This document shows positions 18,056-26,279 of a DNA stretch of 64,000 nt, piece by piece. The stretch is from Acidobacteriota bacterium (GTDB lineage: Bacteria; Acidobacteriota; Vicinamibacteria; Vicinamibacterales; UBA2999). The first letter of the stretch is position 1, and each line of letters starts with the position of its first letter. The notes below the pieces were generated by a model. It did no database searches, had not been told where the DNA came from, and saw nothing but the letters and a program-made list of their open reading frames with translations. The stretch is from contig JADZCN010000156.1 in NCBI GenBank assembly GCA_020851565.1, positions 20,377 to 84,376 of the forward strand. The letters are read 5' to 3'. The translations under genes and the position numbers were made by a program.

Positions 18056-19567
18056 ATGCTGATCGCGCCGAAGCTTCGTCTGTTCTGCCTCTTGTCGCTG
18101 CTGTTCCTGGGCTTCGCCCAGAGCGCCATCGCAGCGAACTACCCGCTCGAACTGACTAATATCAAGCCGAACGGCACGACCCTGCCCGCATCGCATCGGA
18201 TCTACAGCGCCTATCCCGGACTGGAGTACAACATCCGTGCCGCGGTCGTGGGCGGTGCGTATCCGTTCACGTTTGCGTTGGCCAATGCCCCTGAAGGCAT
18301 GTCGGTGGATGCCCGTGGTGTGGTCCGCTGGCTCAATCCTCAGGCCGATGCGACGCCGACCATCACAATTCGCGATGCCGAGGGAACCCAGGTGTCGGTG
18401 ACGTGGACTATTCGCGTCACGACGGACGGTTTCAGGTTCGTGAGCGCAACGAATGGGACTGCCGGCGGAAGCGGTACGCTGGCAAGCCCTTGGCGAAATC
18501 TGGCCGATGTCTACAGCCTTGGCGCTCCAACAGACATCGTGTACTTCCGTACAGGGACGTACACTCTGGCCTCTCTACCTCGGCAGAGTGTCGGTACTGC
18601 GTGGGAGAGGGTTGAGTTCGGTCAGAGTGACAGTCCCACGACATGGATCGCGTATCCGGAAGAGAGCCCGCGCATCGATTTCGGGTATCGTGCGGGAGGG
18701 GATCCCGGTGCGCTGATTCGACTGAACTCGAACAATGCAGGTGGGTCGCTCCGGCATCCGTACGTAGACGGTTTCGAGACCCTGAACAGCCGCATCATCG
18801 GCTTTCAGACCGGAGCCCCTGCCACATTCCGCCGCCTCCGCATGCATCACCTCACCGTCGGAGGCGATGGCACGAACGCCTCGTTCATCATGACCTTGAA
18901 CAGCGGTGAGACACCCATGTCAGGAATGGTCATCCAGGACTGCGACTTCTCCTACTGGCCCGTCAATTCCGTAAGCCTGAAGATCTACAGCCAATCGAAG
19001 ATCCTCATCGAGGACACCGTGCATCACGACGGCTCCGTTGCCATCGAGTTGAAAGGCGATGTGAGGCAGTTCTCGGTCAGAAACAACGCGTTCTACAACG
19101 TGTCGGGCACCGCCATTGGCGGCAACATGCACGGGGGATTGGGTGTCGGGGTTTATGGGGAAATCCTCTATAACAACGTCAGGTCCGGCAATCCCGCGGT
19201 GGACATCAACCAGGATGGAATGGCGGGGCGAATCCACGTCTATCGGAACACCTTCGTCGGGCGAGCGCAGGTTCGCAATACGGACTCCGCAGATGGGCCC
19301 TTCTACTTCCAGTTCAACGTGATCGTCAACAGCGATCCCGGGACCCCCAGCGGCTCACACATCTATCACCTCAATGTCGCGGATCCTTCGAGAATCGCCC
19401 TGTTCGACAATCTGGTCGGCAGTCCTTCCGACAACATCGTCGACATCAACGGCAACCTGACCTCGAACTACGCCAGATATCTGGGCACGCACGGCCACCA
19501 GTTGCCAGGACTGAACACGGCTTTGCCGACGGCTCCCAGGAATCTTCGCGTGACTCCGGGACAATAG
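18056..19567 (+). CDS. Secreted right-handed beta-helix protein with N-terminal Ig-like domain
   Basis: A 503-residue exported protein. The signal peptide is LFCLLSLLFLGFAQSAIAA, with cleavage after AIA/A. Residues about 28-125 look like a putative-Ig (cadherin-like) domain: PLELTNIKPNGT, then GMSVDARGVVRWLNP. From about 130 to 490 Asn- and Gly-rich repeats such as FSVRNNAFYNVSG and IHVYRNTFVG match a parallel beta-helix of the pectate-lyase or carbohydrate-binding kind. No catalytic residues can be assigned. The C-terminus stops at PRNLRVTPGQ, which looks like the first strand of a fibronectin type III domain. It lies behind its own sigma-54-type promoter and probably binds or trims the exported polysaccharide. 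Confidence 0.82.
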   Translation: MLIAPKLRLFCLLSLLFLGFAQSAIAANYPLELTNIKPNGTTLPASHRIYSAYPGLEYNIRAAVVGGAYPFTFALANAPEGMSVDARGVVRWLNPQADATPTITIRDAEGTQVSVTWTIRVTTDGFRFVSATNGTAGGSGTLASPWRNLADVYSLGAPTDIVYFRTGTYTLASLPRQSVGTAWERVEFGQSDSPTTWIAYPEESPRIDFGYRAGGDPGALIRLNSNNAGGSLRHPYVDGFETLNSRIIGFQTGAPATFRRLRMHHLTVGGDGTNASFIMTLNSGETPMSGMVIQDCDFSYWPVNSVSLKIYSQSKILIEDTVHHDGSVAIELKGDVRQFSVRNNAFYNVSGTAIGGNMHGGLGVGVYGEILYNNVRSGNPAVDINQDGMAGRIHVYRNTFVGRAQVRNTDSADGPFYFQFNVIVNSDPGTPSGSHIYHLNVADPSRIALFDNLVGSPSDNIVDINGNLTSNYARYLGTHGHQLPGLNTALPTAPRNLRVTPGQ

Positions 19568-19659
19568 CGCCCAATGGTCGTGGCCGCCGTCAAACAGCGA
19601 TGTTGACAGCGGCCACTCGCGCCCCGCGTATCGCCCATACTCGGCCCTACCGACTCCCT

Positions 19660-19676
19660 GCCTGACCTCGTCAGGC
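19660..19676 (+). terminator. Hairpin after the beta-helix gene
   Basis: GCCTGAC-CTC-GTCAGGC is a perfect 7-bp stem with a 3-base loop, about 93 bp after the beta-helix stop and 50 bp before the next start. No T-tract follows, so it may be a Rho-dependent or transcript-stabilising structure, or an operator; it is not a classical terminator. Confidence 0.35.
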
Positions 19677-19725
19677 CCCGTAATGGCTGGGTGCAGTTAG
19701 ACTAGCTCCAGTCTCTGTCCCTCCC

Positions 19726-20742
19726 GTGCACGGAACATACGCGAAGGTTCTCGGCGCTCTAGGTCAGCTCGTCGGTATCGCCGCCATCACGGCGATGCTG
19801 CTGGAGGGCCTCGTTGCCTTCTCCTTCAGCTACCCGACGGTGTCGCCGCTGCCGCTTTCGCTGACCAGGTATCTGCACATGCGCTTCGACAGGCACGTGA
19901 TCCAGATGATGCCTCAGTGCGCGCAGTACGATGAGGCCGTCACCTACACCCTGAAACCTGGACGCTGTACCTTCTCGAATCGCGAGTTCTCAAACGAGTA
20001 CGTCATCAACAGCGCTGGCTTGCGGGATGACGAGGACTCACTGATCAAGCCGGACACGGTCATGCTCGGCGACTCACTTACCATGGGGTGGGGTGTAGAC
20101 CAGGACCAAACCTTTCCGTCCCTGTTTGAGAAGCTGACCGGAAGGCGCACCTTGAATGCCGGAGTATCGTCGTACGGCACGGTGCGAGAGCTGAGGTTGA
20201 TGGAGCGGCTGGACCGATCCAGGATCACAAATGTCGTGATTCAGTACAGCGACAACGACATCACGGAGAACCTGCGCTTCGTCGAAGGCACGTTCTCCAC
20301 GCTGTCACTCGAGGAGTACGAATCGACGGTCGAGGTCCACCGTCGGGATCTCGCGTACTTTCCAGGGAAGTACACCTTCAATGTCCTGGTGCAACTGTCT
20401 GGCAGCCTGAGGGGATCGCCGAGAGCCGCGCAGCCCGACGGTGCAACCGTTGCGGGTGTCAAGCGCCAGGCCGAGGTCTTCGTCGGTGTCCTCGAGCGCT
20501 CGCCAATTGCGCTCAACGACGTCGGCGTCACGGTGCTGTCATTGGATTCGGGCTTCATCGAGGCAGTTCGGCAGCTCACGATCAAGTCGCCAACCCCCTG
20601 GGTGCGATCCATTCAGTTCGCAGATCTTGGCCGCCTGGCCGAGGTTGACGGTGCCTTCTATGTTCTCGATGACCACCCAAGGGCCATTGGTCACGCCACA
20701 ATCGCACGGGAGTTGGCTCGACTGCTCGGCCCCTCGCGATGA
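19726..20742 (+). CDS. Membrane-anchored SGNH hydrolase-like protein
   Basis: A 338-residue protein starting at GTG 19726; no strong ribosome site is visible, so the start is tentative. One N-terminal helix (about 10-35) should anchor it, leaving the rest in the periplasm. VMLGDSLTMGWG (Ser near 116) is SGNH block I, VIQYSDNDI corresponds to block III with its conserved Asn, and LDDHPRAIGH near 315-324 supplies the Asp-His pair. The set is complete, so the protein should be an esterase or O-acyltransferase, as AlgX/AlgJ-like proteins are in exopolysaccharide acetylation. It ends the plus-strand arm and converges with the minus-strand arm. Confidence 0.83.
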   Translation: MHGTYAKVLGALGQLVGIAAITAMLLEGLVAFSFSYPTVSPLPLSLTRYLHMRFDRHVIQMMPQCAQYDEAVTYTLKPGRCTFSNREFSNEYVINSAGLRDDEDSLIKPDTVMLGDSLTMGWGVDQDQTFPSLFEKLTGRRTLNAGVSSYGTVRELRLMERLDRSRITNVVIQYSDNDITENLRFVEGTFSTLSLEEYESTVEVHRRDLAYFPGKYTFNVLVQLSGSLRGSPRAAQPDGATVAGVKRQAEVFVGVLERSPIALNDVGVTVLSLDSGFIEAVRQLTIKSPTPWVRSIQFADLGRLAEVDGAFYVLDDHPRAIGHATIARELARLLGPSR

Positions 20743-20889
20743 ATCGATCGCAACCGCACCTGGGGCACTCTGAGTGAATACGGCGCGAACTGTATGGGAT
20801 GGGCCGAAGCGACTGCCGACCGCTGGTTGACGGACGGCTTGTGAGGCGGGAGTGGTGCGACGGGCCGGGCGACTGGTTACGATGCTACT

Positions 20890-21330
20890 CTACGATGAAT
20901 CAGCCGCCCTGCGAGGATGATACTGGTTGTAGCCGTACACGACGGAATCCGGGGGGATGTCACGGGTGATGACCGCGTTGGCACCGACCACGGTCCTCGC
21001 GCCGATCGTGACAGAGCCCGCGATGACCGCACCGGCGTAAATGGTCACGTCATCACCGATTGAAGGATAGGGTTCGTCAACCGCGGCGTTCTCGCGACGG
21101 CCGATCGTGACGTTCTGGTAGACGCGCACCTGCCGTCCGATCCGCACGCCATCGCCGATGACGATGCCGACGGGATGTGGGTACATGACGTTCCTCAGAA
21201 GTCTCAGGGGGATCTGGCAGCAGCAGAGTTTCTGGAACAAAGCCCTGAATCCTGCGAGCTTCCGCTTCAACGCTGTTTCCCTGCAGTAATGAACGTTCCG
21301 AGCGCCATAGTCCGAAGGTACTGTCGTCAA
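20890..21330 (-). CDS. Serine acetyltransferase-like hexapeptide acyltransferase
   Basis: A 146-residue left-handed beta-helix protein. It starts at TTG 21330, preceded by GGGAG at a normal distance. After about 50 N-terminal residues the hexapeptide repeats begin: VGIVIGDGVRIG, VRVYQNVTIG, PSIGDDVTIYAGAVI, VTIGARTVVGANAVI, ending with the usual DIPPDSVVYG. The protein resembles the C-terminal half of CysE-type enzymes but is much shorter than a full serine acetyltransferase, so sugar O- or N-acetylation is more likely. It is the last gene of the minus-strand glycan arm. Confidence 0.85.
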   Translation of the reverse strand: MTTVPSDYGARNVHYCRETALKRKLAGFRALFQKLCCCQIPLRLLRNVMYPHPVGIVIGDGVRIGRQVRVYQNVTIGRRENAAVDEPYPSIGDDVTIYAGAVIAGSVTIGARTVVGANAVITRDIPPDSVVYGYNQYHPRRAADSS

Positions 21331-21459
21331 GCTCTCCCGAGTGTCCCTATGCCACTCGAGAGGATTCAGAAGCCGCCCTGCCGATCTCGGCGTCGTACCA
21401 AATGTACCAAGCGGGGCCAGGGACGCTCGAGGGAACTCGCGTCGACCTCTCTCACTTGC

Positions 21460-22296
21460 CTAGGTGGCCTTCCCTGGCCAGGTTAGTTGTACCATGTACA
21501 CGCTGCACGGCTTAATTCTGGGGGGTGCGACGCGAAGTGTTGCCCACGTGCTCGGGTCCAACAACATTTTTCGAACCGGCATGATGTGGAAGTCTTGGCT
21601 GAACACGCACCCGTCCGGAGCAAGCGTCGGCATCACACCACTGAGCGCTTCCAGCGTTCCCTTTGCCAAGTCACAGTCCACATATGCCAGGCGGACGGGA
21701 CGGCCAATCGATCTGCTTGCGAGTGTTTGGGAAAACCAACCCTTGTGAAAATCGCAAACGTCGATACAACCAAACTGCGTTACATTCTGCCTGACTGTCT
21801 CCTCGGTGCAAGCGTATTGGCCTCCAAAATTCCATTCACCTGTCGAGACAGCGTCAAGAGGCTCGACGCCTTCAAACGAATCGTAGACCTGAAGGCGCAG
21901 GCCCAACATTGCGCAAACGATGCTGAACTTCGCGGTGCTGCCTCCACGCCAGCACCCGGCTTCTACGACAACTTCGCTTGGCGCTCCTGGTCTTGCCGCC
22001 AGCGCTTTCGTGACGTGGGCGATCTCGACAGGTCGATGTCCATGGACGACATTCCAGTCAACCCGCATGAAGCGAGCAATGAGCCGAAGCCGTTCGATAA
22101 GCGAAAGTCGGGTTATGAGGAGGATTCGCCAATAGCCACAGGCAAAGTACAGGGACTTGAGTCGTTGGGCTCCGAGCTCATCGACGTTTAGTCTCTGTGC
22201 GACGATCCGGTAGAGTTGGCGGACTCGACTCGACTCCAGCTGTTGGTAGCGACTGGCCGCCCTGCGGTCCAGGGTTGCGCGATCTACGTCAGCCAC
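21460..22296 (-). CDS. TylF/MycF-like O-methyltransferase
   Basis: A 278-residue SAM-dependent methyltransferase, starting at GTG 22296 with GGAGG 6 bp upstream. The SAM-binding segment is VVVEAGCWRGGSTAKFS; VYDSFEGVEPL and VRLAYVDCDLAKGTLEAL match the TylF/macrocin O-methyltransferase family, which methylates sugar hydroxyls with a metal-binding Asp (the Asp in VDCD). The later SQDFH also fits. A methylated sugar in the exopolysaccharide is the simplest reading. By eye the gene is less GC-rich than its neighbours and has 336 bp of empty spacer upstream, which suggests separate acquisition. Confidence 0.85.
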   Translation of the reverse strand: MADVDRATLDRRAASRYQQLESSRVRQLYRIVAQRLNVDELGAQRLKSLYFACGYWRILLITRLSLIERLRLIARFMRVDWNVVHGHRPVEIAHVTKALAARPGAPSEVVVEAGCWRGGSTAKFSIVCAMLGLRLQVYDSFEGVEPLDAVSTGEWNFGGQYACTEETVRQNVTQFGCIDVCDFHKGWFSQTLASRSIGRPVRLAYVDCDLAKGTLEALSGVMPTLAPDGCVFSQDFHIMPVRKMLLDPSTWATLRVAPPRIKPCSVYMVQLTWPGKAT

Positions 22297-22632
22297 GATT
22301 GACCTCCATGGTGGTCGTAATTCGGGAAAGGGGTCCTTGCCCTCGGTTTCGGGCGGTGAACGCGCGCGTGTGCTACTCGGGCAGGTTACAGTGGCCCCGC
22401 ATTACATTGGGGTCACAGGCCAGCAGCTCGTCAGGCGTTCCGTTCGGCACCTTCTGTCCCTCCTCGCCCACTACTATCCCGCGGTTGGGTACGCACATTG
22501 GCTCATGCACGTCGACGTCGGCAAGGCGTGCCTCTCACTCATGAGAGCCATCCGCTGAGAGCCCAACGGCTCGGAGTGGCACGCGGCAAACGGTGGCTCT
22601 CGGGACGCGAGGCGCTTGGGAGGGGGCCGGTG
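22297..22632. other. Intergenic spacer, nothing recognised
   Basis: About 336 bp between the TylF-like gene and the glycosyltransferase, both on the minus strand. Short open frames exist on both strands, but none has a recognisable protein pattern. No tandem repeat, long inverted repeat or terminator was seen. A sigma-54-like sequence at 22520-22533 has the wrong spacing. Confidence 0.4.
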
Positions 22633-23817
22633 TCAGGACTGGCCGGTGGCTCTCAAGAGCTCGGCAATCGAGCCGACTTGGGCCTCGCGCGAGTACTTGG
22701 ACTCGGCAAGCTGTCTTGACTTCCTCGAGAACGCCCCCGCCTTTTGAGGGTCATCGATGAGCTCCCGTACTCGTTCAGCGAGCTCGACGGGGTTGCCGGG
22801 CTCGACGTGAAACCCGTTCTCCCCATCGCGTGCCGTCTCCGCCAGGCCCTGTAGCCTCGAGACGATGAGCGGCAGGCCTGAGGCCATCATCTCCACGCTC
22901 GACATCGTGAACGAGTCCCAGCCGGTCGACGCAATCACGCCGATGTAACTGCTTCTCATCAACTCCGGCACGTCTGCACGATACCCGCCGAAGGTGACAT
23001 GATCGGCGGTTGCCGAGCCCGCGACGAGCTGCCTGAAGGGTTCCGCCTCCGCACCCTTGTTGCCGCACAGGACCAGGTGAAAGCGCCGCTCCTGGAGTAT
23101 CTCTACCAGGTGCACAGCCGCCTGCATGAGCACGCGGATTCCCTTGCGCTCCTCGATGTGGCCCGAGTAGAAGACCACCTTCCGCTCCCTCGGAATGCCT
23201 AAGGTGTCATGGACATACCAGTCCCCGGCGGACGCCGGACGGTACTTCCGGGTATCAACCCCCAGGTAGACCACACGCGTCCTGGCATGCGGCACCCCCC
23301 GACCATGAGTGGCCGTGCGCCTCATGGCTTCTGACTCGAACACGAAGACGTCCGGCTTCCGGCGACGCATGGCCCATTCCAGTCTCTTGAGGGCGAGCTT
23401 CACGCCTGAGTTGACGGAGCTCATGCTCGCGCCCCAGTACGAGATGACCTGTCTGACGCCCGCGTGCCTCAAGAACGGGATCACCTGACTGGGGAAACCC
23501 AGGTCGAAGGCGATGACCTGGCGGATCTCGTTGCGCCGAACGAACCCCTCGAGGCGCTGATACCGGGCGCGTGTGTCGTCGTATCGGCACTCGATAACCC
23601 GTGGGTCGGTCGTCTCTACGACTTTGGGATACGAGTAGAAGATGCGATCTGGGTCGTACCCGGCCGCGACGGCGGCGTCGGCAAATACCTTCTCGAGCGT
23701 GCCAATGGCGTAGCCGGTGTGCTGCGGGCAGTGCAGCATCACCAGGACGCCACCGCCCGGACTCGTCGCTACCGGGTTCACGGGACGAGGTATGTGCGCC
23801 GTCTCCGTCTGGAGCAC
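22633..23817 (-). CDS. Glycosyltransferase, family 4
   Basis: A 394-residue GT-B enzyme. GTG 23817 lies 7 bp below the upstream stop; an ATG at 23736 would remove 27 residues. The N-terminal domain begins VMLHCPQHTGYAIG. The C-terminal donor domain shows VVFYSGHIEERKGIRVLM, LVLCGNKG and DSFTMSSVEMMASGLPLIVS, where the EX7E-like Glu falls in SSVEMMASG. A basic C-terminal tail ends the protein. The gene directly follows the carbamoyltransferase-SxtJ-DUF5989 group and presumably shares its transcript. Confidence 0.85.
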   Translation of the reverse strand: MLQTETAHIPRPVNPVATSPGGGVLVMLHCPQHTGYAIGTLEKVFADAAVAAGYDPDRIFYSYPKVVETTDPRVIECRYDDTRARYQRLEGFVRRNEIRQVIAFDLGFPSQVIPFLRHAGVRQVISYWGASMSSVNSGVKLALKRLEWAMRRRKPDVFVFESEAMRRTATHGRGVPHARTRVVYLGVDTRKYRPASAGDWYVHDTLGIPRERKVVFYSGHIEERKGIRVLMQAAVHLVEILQERRFHLVLCGNKGAEAEPFRQLVAGSATADHVTFGGYRADVPELMRSSYIGVIASTGWDSFTMSSVEMMASGLPLIVSRLQGLAETARDGENGFHVEPGNPVELAERVRELIDDPQKAGAFSRKSRQLAESKYSREAQVGSIAELLRATGQS

Positions 23818-23824
23818 GTTGACG

Positions 23825-23974
23825 TCAGAAGATCGTGTAGATGAAGGGTGCGAGCGCCGACCCCTGCGCAAAGACCAGCAGACCGCCCACGATGACCATC
23901 ACCAGGATCACCGGAAGCAGCCACCACTTCTTTCGCTCCTTCATGAATCCCCACAGCTCACCCATCAAGCCCAT
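23825..23974 (-). CDS. Small DUF5989-type membrane protein
   Basis: A 49-residue protein: MGLMGELWGFMKERKKWW, one hydrophobic helix LLPVILVMVIVGGLLVFA, and the tail QGSALAPFIYTIF. AGGAGG stands 5 bp before the ATG at 23974. The amphipathic start, the ERKKWW collar and the single helix are the hallmarks of DUF5989 proteins. They are nearly always encoded beside SxtJ-like proteins and carbamoyltransferases, including in saxitoxin-type loci. The role is unknown; a membrane tether for the carbamoyltransferase is a guess. Confidence 0.85.
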   Translation of the reverse strand: MGLMGELWGFMKERKKWWLLPVILVMVIVGGLLVFAQGSALAPFIYTIF

Positions 23975-23983
23975 CACGTCCTC

Positions 23984-24388
23984 CTAGTACTGCCGGGAAA
24001 GATTGCCTGCCCGGCGCCCCTCGGGCCGGGACTTCCAGTAACTCGAGTTGTGCGCCGCGTGCACCATCGGATTTCCTCCGAAGATGCGCCGCAAGAACCC
24101 GACCGGAGTGAGCACCAGCAGGTACATCACACCCATCACGATCGGCGTCGTCACCTTCGAGAGGAGGTGGGCCAGCTGCATCCAGGCCCGTTCCACCGGG
24201 CCGAGATAGGTCGGGATGACCAGGCCAGACACCGAGAGGACTCCACCAAGGATCCCCAGGACGCTGGTGGTCGTCGGGTGACCGCGCCACCACGCGATGG
24301 CAGCGAACACCAGAAAAGCGGCCCCGACCGTAAGCCCGAAGCGGCGGCCTTGCGCCGCTGTCAGTCGAGCTGGAACTCCTGCTGCCAT
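23984..24388 (-). CDS. SxtJ-family membrane protein
   Basis: A 134-residue protein starting at ATG 24388 inside the end of the carbamoyltransferase gene (28-bp overlap), with AGGAGA as ribosome site. Three or four hydrophobic helices are visible: FGLTVGAAFLVFAAIAW, SVLGILGGVLSVSGLVI and TTPIVMGVMYLLVLTPVGF. The tail FLRRIFGGNP then SSYWKSRPEG is characteristic of SxtJ. The family has no known activity but accompanies O-carbamoyltransferases. The overlap with the enzyme and the 9-bp gap to the DUF5989 gene suggest a fixed three-protein unit. Confidence 0.85.
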   Translation of the reverse strand: MAAGVPARLTAAQGRRFGLTVGAAFLVFAAIAWWRGHPTTTSVLGILGGVLSVSGLVIPTYLGPVERAWMQLAHLLSKVTTPIVMGVMYLLVLTPVGFLRRIFGGNPMVHAAHNSSYWKSRPEGRRAGNLSRQY

Positions 24389-26187
24389 GCCTTGGTCTCC
24401 TTCCACTCCGGTTGTGCGGATTTCTCGAGAACGAACGGGCCGAGGACCAGCGCGTCGATGTTGGTGCGCATGAAGCACCGGTAAGCGTCCTCCGGCGTGC
24501 AGACGATCGGCTCGCCGCGGACGTTGAACGACGTGTTGATGACGACCGGGCATCCGGTCTTTTGCTCGAACGCCTTGATCAACGCGTAGTAGCGGCGGTT
24601 GGTATCCGGCGTCACCGTCTGGATACGCGCTGAGTAGTCGATGTGCGTGATCGCGGGCAGGTCCGAGCGCGGCACGTTCAGCTTGTCGATGCCCCAGAGC
24701 TTGTGCTGCTCGTCCGTCAGCGGAATGCACCGCTCCTTCTTCACGGGCGCCACGAGCAGCATATAGGGCGAGTCGCCGTCGAGCTCGAAGTAGTCGGTGA
24801 CCCGCTCGCGCAGCACCGAGGGCGCGAAGGGCCGGAAGCCCTCGCGGAACTTGATCTTGATGTTCATGTCCGCCTGCATCCGCGGGCTGCGCGGATCGCC
24901 CAGGATGCTGCGTGCACCAAGGGCTCGCGGACCAAACTCCATCCGGCCATCGAACCAGCCGATGATCTTCTCGTCGGCAAGGTAGCCCGCCGCGCGATCG
25001 AGCTGGGCGGGCTCGTCCATCCGCTCGTACTTCGCACCGACCGACTTGAGGTAGGTCTCAATCTCCTCCGGGGTGAAGTCCGGGCCCAGGTAGGCACCCT
25101 TCATCGCATCCTTGCCAGGCACGACCACGCGCGGGTGATTGTGCTGACGATGGTGAATGAGCTGCGCCACGCCCAGCGCCCCGCCGGCGTCCCCTGCCGC
25201 CGGCTGAATCCAGATCTGCTTGAACGGACCTTCACGCAGCAGCCGGCCATTGCCAACGCAGTTGAGTGCCACGCCACCAGCCAGGCACAGGTTCTCGGCG
25301 CCTGTCTGCCTGTGTGCGGTCCGTGCCATGCGCAGCATGACCTCCTCGCACACTGCCTGGACGGACCGTGCAAGATCCATCTCCTTTTGCGTCAGCTTCG
25401 ACTCCGGCTTTCGCGGCGGCCCTCCGAACAGCTCGTTGAACGCGCCGTTGGTCATGGTCAGGCCGGTGAGGTAGTTGAAGTACTTCTGATTGAGGCGGAA
25501 GGAGCCGTCCTCCTTGAGGTCCAGCAGCTCCTTGTAGATCAGATCGACGTACTTCGGCTCCCCGTACGGGGCGAGACCCATCACCTTGTACTCGCCGGAG
25601 TTCACCTTGAAACCGGTGTAGTACGTGAACGCCGAGTAGAGCAGGCCGAGCGAGTCGGGCCACTGCAGCTCATCCAGGATCTCGATGTCGTTGCCGCGTC
25701 CCATACCGATGGACGCAGTGGCCCACTCGCCCACGCCGTCCATCGTGAGGATCGCCGCATCTTCGAACGGCGACGGGTAGAACGCACTGGCCGCATGCGA
25801 CTCGTGGTGCTCGGAGTAGAAGATGTGCCCGACGTAGCCGAGCTCTTCGCGCAGCTGCCGGTCGATGTAGAGCTTGTCCTTGATCCAGAGCGGTCCTGCC
25901 ATCAGGAACGAGCGGAAGCCCTTGGGCACTACGCCAAGATAGGTTTCGAGGATCCGCTCGAACTTCAACAGAGGCTTGTCGTAGAAGCCCACGGCCGTGA
26001 GATCAGCCACCCCTATGCGGGCCTGCTCGAGGCAGAACTCCACGGCACGATGCGGAAACGTCGCGTCGCCTTTCTTGCGGGTGAAGCGCTCCTCCGACCC
26101 TGCGGCAATGATCTCGCCGTTCTTGAGCAGGGCGGCGGCACTGTCGTGGTAGAAAGCCGAGATGCCGAGAATGTACTGATCACTCAT
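24361..26187 (-). CDS. Carbamoyltransferase (TobZ/NodU/CmcH family)
   Basis: A 608-residue enzyme starting at ATG 26187. The N-terminal actin-like ATPase fold begins YILGISAFYHDSAAALL. Metal ligands expected from TobZ are present: H127 and H131 in EHHESH, and D150 in LTMDGVGE. The C-terminal YrdC-like half contains WFDGRMEFGPRALGARSIL and INTSFNVRGEPIV, the carbamoyl-adenylate handling segments. These enzymes use carbamoyl phosphate and ATP to carbamoylate a hydroxyl, often of a sugar. The length is normal for the family. A carbamoylated sugar in the exopolysaccharide is the likely outcome. Confidence 0.93.
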   Translation of the reverse strand: MSDQYILGISAFYHDSAAALLKNGEIIAAGSEERFTRKKGDATFPHRAVEFCLEQARIGVADLTAVGFYDKPLLKFERILETYLGVVPKGFRSFLMAGPLWIKDKLYIDRQLREELGYVGHIFYSEHHESHAASAFYPSPFEDAAILTMDGVGEWATASIGMGRGNDIEILDELQWPDSLGLLYSAFTYYTGFKVNSGEYKVMGLAPYGEPKYVDLIYKELLDLKEDGSFRLNQKYFNYLTGLTMTNGAFNELFGGPPRKPESKLTQKEMDLARSVQAVCEEVMLRMARTAHRQTGAENLCLAGGVALNCVGNGRLLREGPFKQIWIQPAAGDAGGALGVAQLIHHRQHNHPRVVVPGKDAMKGAYLGPDFTPEEIETYLKSVGAKYERMDEPAQLDRAAGYLADEKIIGWFDGRMEFGPRALGARSILGDPRSPRMQADMNIKIKFREGFRPFAPSVLRERVTDYFELDGDSPYMLLVAPVKKERCIPLTDEQHKLWGIDKLNVPRSDLPAITHIDYSARIQTVTPDTNRRYYALIKAFEQKTGCPVVINTSFNVRGEPIVCTPEDAYRCFMRTNIDALVLGPFVLEKSAQPEWKETKAWQQEFQLD

Positions 26188-26279
26188 CGGAATTGTCCGC
26201 TTGCGTCGCGTGCGCTGGAAACACTGGTTAGCGAGGCTTTCCCGAGACTCTTCCCGCCAGAATCGTCGCGTGACCCTCT

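Noticed and set aside
22520..22533. Sigma-54-like sequence on the minus strand (GGCACG followed by TTGCC) upstream of the TylF-like gene.
   Set aside because: GG and GC are only 10 bp apart; sigma-54 needs 12, so it cannot be a functional -24/-12 pair.
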